From an uncultured Actinomycetes bacterium (GTDB lineage: Bacteria > Actinomycetota > Actinomycetes > S36-B12 > UBA5976): a stretch of 8,557 nucleotides of DNA. The DNA lies in contig CALBND010000188.1 in the NCBI GenBank assembly GCA_937896305.1, positions 1 to 8,557 on the forward strand, written 5' to 3'. The position numbers and the translations under genes are program-made. Within the stretch, counting starts at the first letter, position 1. Each line of letters begins with the position of its first letter. The notes below the pieces were generated by a model. That model was not told where the DNA came from. It saw only the letters and a list, made by a program, of their open reading frames with translations, and ran no database searches. Positions 1 to 6,257 of the stretch are shown piece by piece.

Positions 1-1059
1 GTCTCCTCCAACATAGGCTCCAAAAGATGGGAAAATATAAGCTTTAGCATTTTGATTAATGTCAACACCTAGTTGTTTGGCTAATAGTATTGGCCACGCT
101 TGAGAAGCAGTTATAAATGGAGCAACGCCAACTGGCTCAGGATCAATTCCTAAAATTAATTGAATCATGGTGGCATTGCCAGCAACAGCTATTTCGTAAA
201 TATTATTTTTATCAATTTTTGATTCTTCTAAGATTTCTGTCACTAATTCATTCAAGGTTTCCTGCGCTGCAACTTGTAGTCGAGATAAAGCTTGCTCATC
301 TAGCATGGTTGCAGAAATTCTTGAAATCACATCTGCTCCAAAAGGTTGCTGCTTATTTAACATTGATTTAACAGCAACTGGGGTACCGCTATTTAAATCC
401 ATCAACGTAGCAACCACAGTCGTTGTTCCTAAATCAAATGCGATTGCAAAATTTGAATCTCTCGTGTCTCCGGATTCAATTGCAATTAATTCGTCATCTA
501 CGATAACCGCAGTGACTTTAAAATTTGCTTTTCTTAATGATTGGGGTAATTTTTTCAAGACCTCGAAATCAACATTTATTTCTAAATCATCAATGCCATC
601 TGTAACTCGTTGAATATCTGGTCTTTGATCATGTAGTGTTGGTTCACTTAATTCTAGATAACGTTTTTGTACAGCAGGCCTTAAAATTACTTGTCTTCCT
701 ACTCCAACAGTGGCCGCTTTTGGTCTTGTTGTCATTGGAGGAACAGTTATAGCTAGGTTTTCTGTGGCCCTAGCAACGCAAGCTAAGCGCCAGCCATCAT
801 CTAATTCTGTTTGAGTAAATGCTCGGATATCTAATCTGGAAATTGGGATAACTCCGGAAGTAATTTGAATTTTACATTTCTTACAAGTTCCATGCCCGCC
901 ACAAGTTGAGTCAATTGCAATTCCGTTCCAGGATGCGGCATCAAAAACGCTTACTCCTGGTGGAACTTTAAATGATTGATTACTTGGGGAAAAATCTAGT
1001 TTTACTCGCCCAAGTCCTGAATGTTCAACTAATTCAGGTTCGATTTTTTCTTTAGCCAT
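1..1059 (-). CDS. [2Fe-2S] ferredoxin/ASKHA reductive activator of corrinoid protein (RACo/RamA-like), partial at 3' end
   Basis: The visible part is the first 353 residues; the frame is open to the left edge, so the C-terminus is missing. The N-terminal ferredoxin-like domain (about residues 15-110) carries Cys53, Cys59, Cys62 and Cys94, a C-x5-C-x2-C-x31-C pattern expected to hold one [2Fe-2S] cluster. A linker follows, then an ASKHA-type ATPase fold: the phosphate-1 motif DLGTTT at 209-214, AVAGNATM at 291-298 and GAYVGGD at the truncated end. This is the architecture of the DUF4445/RACo family, which uses ATP to drive reduction of inactive Co(II) corrinoid back to Co(I). It is cytoplasmic, and its partner here should be the corrinoid protein of the same operon. 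The ATG is 5 bp after the preceding stop, with no strong Shine-Dalgarno, so translation is probably coupled. Assignment is firm at family level; the exact partner is inferred. Confidence 0.9.
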   Translation of the reverse strand, partial: MAKEKIEPELVEHSGLGRVKLDFSPSNQSFKVPPGVSVFDAASWNGIAIDSTCGGHGTCKKCKIQITSGVIPISRLDIRAFTQTELDDGWRLACVARATENLAITVPPMTTRPKAATVGVGRQVILRPAVQKRYLELSEPTLHDQRPDIQRVTDGIDDLEINVDFEVLKKLPQSLRKANFKVTAVIVDDELIAIESGDTRDSNFAIAFDLGTTTVVATLMDLNSGTPVAVKSMLNKQQPFGADVISRISATMLDEQALSRLQVAAQETLNELVTEILEESKIDKNNIYEIAVAGNATMIQLILGIDPEPVGVAPFITASQAWPILLAKQLGVDINQNAKAYIFPSFGAYVGGD

Positions 1060-1064
1060 TTATT

Positions 1065-1919
1065 TTATGCACTTGGTTGTTGTGCCCTGAAAGCAGAAAT
1101 CCAATTTCCACCCCATGGATCATTACCTAACAATAAATCTGCAGCTCTAACAGAGGTGCCGATTTCTTTTGTGCGCGCATCCATGATCGCACTGGTTAAT
1201 CCAGTGGCCATAGCCATTGGAAGGAAGGAAGCATTTACTGCGTGTCTATTTGGTAAACCAAACGAAACATTTGATGCACCCATTGACATATTTAGCCCAA
1301 ATTTTTCTTTGATTAAATGAATTGTTTCAAGGGTTATCTTAACTGCTTCAGTATCAGCACCCACCGTCATTGCTAGCGGGTCGATTACTAAATCTTCTAA
1401 AGGTATTCCATATTTTTCAACAGTTCTAACAATTTTTTCAGTGATTATTAGTCTTTCTTGTGCAGTTGCTGGGATGCCAGTTTCATCATTAGATAAAGCC
1501 ATAATTACTGCGTTATGTTCTTTAACTAGGGGCAAAATTAATTCCATACGATCATCTTCACCAGTCATAGAGTTAACTAACGCTTTTCCTTCATAGGCCT
1601 TTAATCCCGCATCAAGGGCTTCAATTATTGATGAATCAATACAGATAGGCAAATCTGTTTTTGACTGCACTAGTTTGATTGCTCTGCTCAATAAATCTGG
1701 TTCATCAGTTAAAGGAACACCCATGTTCACATCAAGAACATCAGCGCCACCTTCAACTTGTTGTTGAACATCTATTTCAATTTGGCTTAAATCTCCTGCA
1801 CGAAGTTGTTCTTGAAACTTTTTACGTCCAGTTGGATTAATGCGTTCTCCAATGATGACAAATGGAACATCATGACCCATGATTACTTCTTTTGAGGCAG
1901 AGCGAAGTTTTGTGTGCAT
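1065..1919 (-). CDS. Methyl-corrinoid:tetrahydrofolate methyltransferase (MtgA/AcsE-like pterin-binding domain)
   Basis: A 284-residue single-domain TIM-barrel protein of the pterin-binding family (related to dihydropteroate synthase, the MetH folate domain, AcsE and MtgA). Visible motifs are GERINPTGR (24-32), DVNMG (63-67), CIDSS (93-97), NSMTGE (116-121), IDPLA (179-183) and GASNVSFGLP (214-223). These form the folate-binding barrel of the methyltransferases rather than of dihydropteroate synthase, and length is normal for AcsE/MtgA. It would transfer the methyl group from the methylated corrinoid protein to THF. The start at 1919 is preferred because a good Shine-Dalgarno lies just upstream; a second ATG at codon 14 (1880) would give an N-terminus closer to the family norm but has a weak upstream site. 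It lies 13 bp after metF and 5 bp before the reductive activator. Which methyltransferase subtype it is cannot be settled by eye. Confidence 0.9.
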   Translation of the reverse strand: MHTKLRSASKEVIMGHDVPFVIIGERINPTGRKKFQEQLRAGDLSQIEIDVQQQVEGGADVLDVNMGVPLTDEPDLLSRAIKLVQSKTDLPICIDSSIIEALDAGLKAYEGKALVNSMTGEDDRMELILPLVKEHNAVIMALSNDETGIPATAQERLIITEKIVRTVEKYGIPLEDLVIDPLAMTVGADTEAVKITLETIHLIKEKFGLNMSMGASNVSFGLPNRHAVNASFLPMAMATGLTSAIMDARTKEIGTSVRAADLLLGNDPWGGNWISAFRAQQPSA

Positions 1920-1924
1920 ATTTT

Positions 1925-1930
1925 TCCTTT
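1925..1930 (-). promoter_or_regulatory. Ribosome binding site supporting the start at 1919
   Basis: On the minus strand AAAGGA lies 5 nt before the ATG. This is the reason for choosing the longer N-terminus of the pterin-binding methyltransferase over the internal ATG at 1880. Confidence 0.6.
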
Positions 1931-1932
1931 AT

Positions 1933-2841
1933 CTAATTTAATGATCGCGGGGTGCGACCAAGATCAGTCATTAAACGATCTAGGGTTTCGTCATGTCTAA
2001 AATCTGTGACATGCAATCCCCTAACTCCAGGTAGTGACAGCGCATGTTTTGATAATTCCAAAGTTTGTAAATATGCTTCTTCGGCCTGATCTGCTGCCTT
2101 TTCAACCCGGTCAATTACATCTTGGGGTACATTAATTCCTGGAACTTTTTCATTCATAAATTTAAGTGGTCTAGCTCCTTTTATTAAAACTATTGTGGGA
2201 ATCAATGCCACATGCCTATCTAAACCAGCAGCTACTACTCCTTGACAAAATTTCTCTAAGCGATCTGGGTGATAGGAAATCTGTAACTGTAAAAATTTGG
2301 CACCTGCTGCTACTTTTTTTGCCACTCTTTGGATTCGATATTCAAAAGGTGGGGCAGAAGGATTTTCTACAGCCCCAATAAATAAATGTGGGGCAGGATT
2401 AATTTTTCGACCAGACATGTATTCGCCTCTAGCAATGGTTGAGGCTAAACGAACTAATTGTGGGCCATCTATGTCAAAAACTCTTCTTGCTTCTGTTTCA
2501 TCTCCTGCTGTAACATCATCTCCAGTTAAGGCACAGATATTTTCTATTCCATGCATACTTGCACCAACAATGTCTGCTTGAATTGCTAATCGATTTTTAT
2601 CTCTACATACCACTTGCATGATTGGTTCTATGCCGTGCATTTTCATGGCGATGGCACTAGCAACATTTGAAGCATGAGCATGAGCTGCAGTGTTATCTGT
2701 GGCATTTACTGCATCAAACCATGGTTTTAATCTTTTGGCATACTTTTCTACTTTTACAAAACCTTCACCGTCAATTACTGGAAATTCTGCTGTGAATACT
2801 CTATCTTTTGTTTTTGTGATTAATTCTTCAAATCTTGACAT
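1933..2841 (-). CDS. metF: Methylenetetrahydrofolate reductase (MetF family)
   Basis: A 302-residue FAD-type TIM-barrel protein of usual MetF length. The N-terminal TAEFPV places Glu19 at the catalytic glutamate position (E. coli MetF Glu28), and ALTGDD at 104-109 matches the LRGD flavin/folate loop, Asp108 aligning with E. coli Asp120. The stretch FLQLQISY (183-190) corresponds to the folate-contacting Gln region. It interconverts methylene-THF and methyl-THF. Next to a corrinoid demethylation system and just downstream of a MetV-like gene, the likely physiological direction is oxidation of methyl-THF rather than methionine synthesis; that is inference. The ATG is 2 bp after the metV stop and has only a poor ribosome site, so translation is probably coupled. 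The sequence differs from E. coli MetF in length and loops and resembles the form found beside MetV. The electron acceptor is unknown. Confidence 0.9.
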   Translation of the reverse strand: MSRFEELITKTKDRVFTAEFPVIDGEGFVKVEKYAKRLKPWFDAVNATDNTAAHAHASNVASAIAMKMHGIEPIMQVVCRDKNRLAIQADIVGASMHGIENICALTGDDVTAGDETEARRVFDIDGPQLVRLASTIARGEYMSGRKINPAPHLFIGAVENPSAPPFEYRIQRVAKKVAAGAKFLQLQISYHPDRLEKFCQGVVAAGLDRHVALIPTIVLIKGARPLKFMNEKVPGINVPQDVIDRVEKAADQAEEAYLQTLELSKHALSLPGVRGLHVTDFRHDETLDRLMTDLGRTPRSLN

Positions 2842-2843
2842 GG

Positions 2844-3230
2844 TTAATGACTATCCAAATCATTTTCAGTGTTAGCCCAACCTTTAGGAAGCCATTTATC
2901 TCTTTTTGTGAAAAAGTTAATCCAAGAAGAATCACCTTTTAATCTGTTATCTACAGGGGGTCTTAAATGATTAAATTCTTCTTTCCAAGTATTTGGCAAC
3001 GGCCAACTTTGACTTCGTTCGTAACCTTTTAACCAAACACATTTCATTTCTGGCTTTACTTCGCAATTGCCATTTTCTCTAACACCACCACATGGTCCAT
3101 TTCTTAATGTTTTTGGACAATTCATAGGACAAGTCATCCCGGTGGAGTGCAAGACACATTGCCCACACATCTGACAGTCCCACACAGGACCTTTTACAAC
3201 ATGCTCAATTAAAGGTAATAGTTTTGGCAA
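2844..3230 (-). CDS. metV: MetV-type cysteine-rich partner of methylene-THF reductase (MTHFR_C domain), TTG start
   Basis: A small 128-residue protein with eight cysteines at 19, 22, 25, 34, 38, 47, 56 and 64, including WDCQMCGQC (17-25), TCPMNCPK (33-40), GPCGGVRENGNCEV (45-58) and a final Cys64. This is the methylene-THF reductase C-terminal domain (PF12225), found fused to MetF or as separate MetV. In acetogens MetV partners MetF and carries iron-sulfur clusters. The cysteines are consistent with one or two metal clusters, but cluster type cannot be read here. The C-terminal half (about 70-128) is Trp-rich with no recognised motif. The start is TTG at 3230, three bases after an in-frame TAA of the previous gene, with a good Shine-Dalgarno; no ATG precedes the first cysteine. 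It sits between the corrinoid protein and metF with 3- and 2-bp gaps, so stoichiometric co-expression with MetF is likely. Confidence 0.85.
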   Translation of the reverse strand: MPKLLPLIEHVVKGPVWDCQMCGQCVLHSTGMTCPMNCPKTLRNGPCGGVRENGNCEVKPEMKCVWLKGYERSQSWPLPNTWKEEFNHLRPPVDNRLKGDSSWINFFTKRDKWLPKGWANTENDLDSH

Positions 3231-3233
3231 AAT

Positions 3234-3899
3234 TTAAGCCTTTGCCAATTGTCTTTTTGCTTTAATTAATTCTTTTGCTTTTCTAACAGCAGTCGAAGCA
3301 TCAGCTGCGTAACCATCGGCACCCACTGCATCGGCATATTCTTGGGTTACCGGTGCTCCACCGACCATTACTATTACTTCATCTCTCATACCAGCTTTTG
3401 TTAATTCGTGAATATTTACTTTAAACATTGGCATTGTTGTGGTTAAAAATGCTGACATACCAACAATGTCTGGTTTATGTTCTTTAACAGCTTCCACAAA
3501 TTTTTCTGGCGGAACTTGTACTCCAAGATCAATTACTTGAAATCCTGCACCTTCCAGCATGATGTTTACTAAATTTTTCCCAATATCGTGCACATCACCT
3601 TTTACTGTGCCCATTAAAAATGTGCCAACAGTTTCAGCACCTGTGTCAGCCAATAATGGTCTTAAAACGTTTAGTGCTCCAGCCATTGCGCGACCAGCAA
3701 TTAACATTTCAGGAACAAAGAAATCTCCTCGTTCAAATCTGGCACCAACTTCTTCTAAGGAAGGGATAAGTGCTTCAAATAAAATTGAATCTGGAGTCAT
3801 GCCATCGGCGATTCCTTGATTAGTTAATTCAAGAACTCTTGGCGCATTCCCAACCATAGTTTCTTCATAAAGTGCTTTCAGGATTTCTTCGTAAGTCAT
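3234..3899 (-). CDS. Corrinoid (cobalamin-binding) methyl-carrier protein, MtgC/MttC/MtbC-like
   Basis: A 221-residue, two-domain carrier of the usual length. Residues 1-85 form the helical B12-binding cap with the conserved ALIPSLEEVGARFERGDFFVPEML stretch at 43-66, shown here only as the start ALIPSLEEVG. Residues about 88-215 form the Rossmann-like cobalamin domain with GDVHDIGKN (101-109): Asp102, His104 (lower axial Co ligand) and Gly107 make the DxHxxG signature. Ser149 (MSAFLTTTM) and Gly180-Gly181 complete the base-off/His-on motif with typical spacing, although the residue two after Ser149 is Phe rather than the usual Leu. It shuttles a methyl group between the MttB-like enzyme and the THF methyltransferase. 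Its ATG overlaps the IclR stop as ATGA, preceded by AAGGGAG ending 4 nt upstream, so the regulator and carrier are on one transcript. Substrate specificity is not readable from this protein. Confidence 0.93.
   Translation of the reverse strand: MTYEEILKALYEETMVGNAPRVLELTNQGIADGMTPDSILFEALIPSLEEVGARFERGDFFVPEMLIAGRAMAGALNVLRPLLADTGAETVGTFLMGTVKGDVHDIGKNLVNIMLEGAGFQVIDLGVQVPPEKFVEAVKEHKPDIVGMSAFLTTTMPMFKVNIHELTKAGMRDEVIVMVGGAPVTQEYADAVGADGYAADASTAVRKAKELIKAKRQLAKA
3239..3243 (-). promoter_or_regulatory. Ribosome binding site for the TTG start of metV
   Basis: AAAGG on the minus strand lies 8 nt before the TTG, inside the last codons of the corrinoid-protein gene. It is the main support for non-ATG initiation of metV. 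Confidence 0.55.
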
Positions 3900-4681
3900 G
3901 CTGCTCCCTTTTTTCTGTTGTTACTTCTGGAATTTTTTACTGCTATTTTATTTATTTCATTTTTTAAAATAGTTATAAATTCATTAATTCTATTTTGATT
4001 AATTCTTGTTGAAGGCCCAGAAATAGATAAAGCTGCCACTACATTGCCAAATTCATTAACTATTGGAACAGCTACTGCAATTAGTCCAGTTTCTAATTCA
4101 TCAACTATCGTGGCATATCCGTTTCTTTTAACTTTTTGTAATTCATTATTTAAATCATTAATATTTGTGATCGTAAATTTTGTTAATTTCTCTAACTTAC
4201 CTTCAGGCAATTGCGCTGCCCCAAATGCTAATAAAACTTTTCCAGCTGCAGAAGCATGGTAAGGAACTTTTTGACCAACCCAATTTGTGGAGCTTAATAA
4301 ATATTTTGCATCAACTTGGGCAATATTTTCAATAACGTTTACCCCAGGTACAGCTAAGCTGGCTGTCTCACCTGTTGCTTCACCAATAGATTCTAAAATT
4401 GGTTGCAATCTTTCAACTAATTTTCCTGTTGTTGATGAGCGCAATGCAAACTTATTAAGTGTGGTTCCTGGTTCTATTTCGCCATTATTATTTCTTTGCA
4501 CTAAACCTTTTCTTTCTAAAGCACTAATCAACCGACTTGCTGTACCTTTAGCAAGTCCTGATTTGTTTGTTAAGTAACTAAAAGTTAAGGGGTTTTCTGC
4601 ATCCAAAACTTGGACTAATAGATCAGCGGCCCGATCAACGGCTTGGGTTCCAGTGGCACGTTTAGTTGGAGTTGAGGCCAT
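3896..4681 (-). CDS. IclR-family transcriptional regulator of the demethylation locus
   Basis: A 261-residue protein with the normal IclR layout. An N-terminal winged helix-turn-helix occupies about residues 13-75, with recognition helix near AKGTASRLISALERKGLV (44-61). The effector-binding GAF-like domain (PF01614) spans about 80-247, with signature stretches HASAAGKVLLAF (142-153) and DELETGLIAVAVPI (194-207). The last dozen residues are basic (SRSNNRKKGAA). The start at 4681 has AGGTGG 9 nt upstream. It is the first gene of the leftward operon, overlaps the corrinoid-protein gene by 4 bp, and faces the MttB-like gene across a 136-bp control region. Its most likely targets are both divergent operons, with a substrate or pathway intermediate as effector (inference). 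Whether it represses or activates is not visible, but its operator candidate overlaps its own promoter. Confidence 0.93.
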   Translation of the reverse strand: MASTPTKRATGTQAVDRAADLLVQVLDAENPLTFSYLTNKSGLAKGTASRLISALERKGLVQRNNNGEIEPGTTLNKFALRSSTTGKLVERLQPILESIGEATGETASLAVPGVNVIENIAQVDAKYLLSSTNWVGQKVPYHASAAGKVLLAFGAAQLPEGKLEKLTKFTITNINDLNNELQKVKRNGYATIVDELETGLIAVAVPIVNEFGNVVAALSISGPSTRINQNRINEFITILKNEINKIAVKNSRSNNRKKGAA

Positions 4682-4711
4682 GACCTAAAACCACCTTTCC
4701 AACATTTTCAT

Positions 4712-4735
4712 AATATGGAACTAGTGTTTCATATT
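4712..4735. promoter_or_regulatory. Imperfect inverted repeat, probable IclR operator
   Basis: Two 10-bp arms, AATATGGAAC (4712-4721) and GTTTCATATT (4726-4735), match as an inverted repeat at 9 of 10 positions around a 4-bp spacer. A further half-site, TTTCAT at 4706-4711, faces the left arm, giving three alternating TTTCAT/ATGGAA units. The ATGGAA/TTTCAT core resembles the TGGAA-type palindromes bound by IclR regulators (family knowledge). The repeat covers the predicted -10 and transcription start of the leftward promoter, so a bound regulator would block it. Assignment to this IclR protein is by position. Confidence 0.6.
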
Positions 4736-4763
4736 GTAGGGTAATCTAGAGGGGTGTCGTCAA
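4733..4763 (-). promoter_or_regulatory. Predicted sigma70-type promoter for the leftward operon
   Basis: On the minus strand TTGACG (4758-4763) is a 5-of-6 match to the -35 box and TACAAT (4733-4738) a 5-of-6 match to the -10 box. The 19-bp spacer is longer than the 17-bp optimum, which could mean weak or activator-dependent use. Predicted start is near 4726, giving a leader of about 45 nt before the IclR ATG. Confidence 0.5.
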
Positions 4764-4768
4764 GTACT

Positions 4769-4782
4769 AAATAGCACTATTT
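4769..4782. repeat. Short perfect inverted repeat in the divergent control region
   Basis: AAATAG (4769-4774) and CTATTT (4777-4782) form a perfect 6-bp inverted repeat with a 2-bp centre. It lies just upstream of the leftward -35 and about 35 bp before the MttB-like start, where a control site for the rightward gene could be. It differs from the IclR-like repeat, and a chance origin is possible in AT-rich DNA. No convincing rightward -35/-10 pair was found between 4740 and 4817. Confidence 0.3.
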
Positions 4783-4817
4783 TTCCAAGCCCAACCCAGG
4801 AAAGCAGGCCAAAAGAA

Positions 4818-6257
4818 ATGTTTCAGAACAAAATGCCTCGATATGAAATTTTGTCAAAAGACGCTATGGCCACCTTGGACAAAGGCTGGAAACGAATCGT
4901 AAGTGAAATCGGTATCGAATTCATGAGCGATAGAGCTCTTGAACTTTTCAGGAAAGCCGGACAAAAAATTGAGGATCACAACGTAAAATTTGATCCAGAA
5001 TTTATTTTAGAACAAATCGCCAAAGCTCCCCGCGAATTTGATGTACAGGCAAGAAATCCCCAGAATTCTGTTCACATTGGTGGAGACTCAATGGTGTTTA
5101 GCGGAGTTTACGGTCCCCCATTCGTGCGCGATGGTGCCATTAGAAAAGAAGCCACAATGCAAGACTTTAAAAATTTTACAAAATTAGCGCAATCATTTTC
5201 CGAAATGGATTCAGCAGGTGGAGTAATTTGCGAACCAAATGATGCTTCCCTTGACACCAGACACATTGATATGACTTACGCATTGCAAACTTTAACTGAC
5301 AAAATTTATATGGGTAACGTAGTTTCTGGAAAAAATGCTAAAGATGTGTTAGCTATGTCAGATATTGTCTTTGGTGGCAGAGAAAATATTGAGAAAACAC
5401 CTTGCACTATTTCTCTTATCAATTGCAACTCCCCGCTTCGTTGGGATGATCGCATGCTTGATGCACAATTTGAATACTCTGAAGCAAATCAGGCAGTTCT
5501 TTTAACCCCGTTCTTACTAATGGGGGCCATGAGTCCGGTAACTATTCCTGCAACACTGGCTCAACAAATAGCAGAAGCTTTAACTGGAATTGCTTTATCG
5601 CAATTAATCAGACCAGGTTCACCAGTAATTTTTGGTTCCTTCTTATCAAATATTGATATGCAATCTGGATCTCCTCAATTTGGTACCCCAGAATCTGGAA
5701 TTGGTTTATTATGTACCGGCCAAATTGCTAGACATTTTGGTTTACCATTTAGATCAGGTGGTGGTTTGAATTCATCTCAAACCGCAGATGCTCAGGCAGG
5801 CTATGAATCTTTAATGACGATGATGCCAACATTCTTGGCTGGTGCAAACTATGTAATGCATACAGCTGGTTGGCTGGAAGGTGGACTAGTTGCAAGCTAT
5901 GAAAAATTTGTGGTTGATATCGAAATTTTAAGAATGCTACAAGCAGAATTTACTCCCCTAGAAATTGATGAAGCATCCCTTGCCTTTGATGCTCATGTTG
6001 AAGTTGGACATGGTGGTCATTTCTTAGGTGCTGCGCACACCATGGATCGCTTCCGTGACTGTTTTTATAGACCATTGCTTTCTTCCAGTGATAATTTTGA
6101 AAAATGGAACAGAAACGGTGCTAAAACAACAGATATTAGAGCAAATGAAATTGCTAAGAAACGGATTGAAGAATTCCAAATGCCAGAAATGGATGCTGCA
6201 ATCAAGCAAGAATTAGATGAATTTGTTGCTAAGAGGTCAGCAGAATTACTTAAATGA
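4818..6257 (+). CDS. MttB-superfamily methylamine:corrinoid methyltransferase, pyrrolysine-free (MtgB-like)
   Basis: A 479-residue protein covering the whole COG5598/MttB TIM-barrel family. Recognisable stretches are DKGWKRIVSEIGIEF (21-35), GGLNSSQTADAQAGYES (315-331), HTAGWLEGGLVASYEK (348-363) and GHGGHFLGAAHTM (398-410). The frame has no internal amber codon, so this is the non-pyrrolysine branch. Characterised members demethylate glycine betaine (MtgB), proline betaine, carnitine or gamma-butyrobetaine, not trimethylamine. It would transfer one methyl group to Co(I) of the corrinoid protein encoded across the control region. The ATG at 4818 has only a weak site (CAGG, 9 nt upstream); an ATG at codon 6 is no better supported. 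The stop overlaps the fhs start as ATGA. The substrate is unknown; active-site comparison with solved MtgB structures would be needed to narrow it. It shows no obvious difference in base use from its neighbours. Confidence 0.92.
   Translation: MFQNKMPRYEILSKDAMATLDKGWKRIVSEIGIEFMSDRALELFRKAGQKIEDHNVKFDPEFILEQIAKAPREFDVQARNPQNSVHIGGDSMVFSGVYGPPFVRDGAIRKEATMQDFKNFTKLAQSFSEMDSAGGVICEPNDASLDTRHIDMTYALQTLTDKIYMGNVVSGKNAKDVLAMSDIVFGGRENIEKTPCTISLINCNSPLRWDDRMLDAQFEYSEANQAVLLTPFLLMGAMSPVTIPATLAQQIAEALTGIALSQLIRPGSPVIFGSFLSNIDMQSGSPQFGTPESGIGLLCTGQIARHFGLPFRSGGGLNSSQTADAQAGYESLMTMMPTFLAGANYVMHTAGWLEGGLVASYEKFVVDIEILRMLQAEFTPLEIDEASLAFDAHVEVGHGGHFLGAAHTMDRFRDCFYRPLLSSSDNFEKWNRNGAKTTDIRANEIAKKRIEEFQMPEMDAAIKQELDEFVAKRSAELLK

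Noticed and set aside
117..613. Two plus-strand open frames (117-371 and 305-613) opposite the reductive activator
   Set aside because: They are antisense to a clear ferredoxin/ASKHA coding frame that carries all the conserved motifs, and their translations look like no protein family.
1065..1919. Dihydropteroate synthase
   Set aside because: Shares the pterin-binding barrel, but the GERINPTGR, DVNMG and GASNVSFGLP motifs and operon partners fit the methyl-THF/corrinoid methyltransferases.
2193..2875. Plus-strand open frames within metF
   Set aside because: Shadow frames of a gene with clear MetF motifs on the minus strand; no ribosome sites or family features.
4682..4817. Cobalamin or other riboswitch in the divergent control region
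   Set aside because: The leaders are too short (about 45 nt leftward) and no B12-box-like element or elaborate pairing is visible.
4818..6257. Pyrrolysine-dependent trimethylamine methyltransferase
   Set aside because: No in-frame amber codon in the methyltransferase gene, and no pyrrolysine biosynthesis genes in the window.
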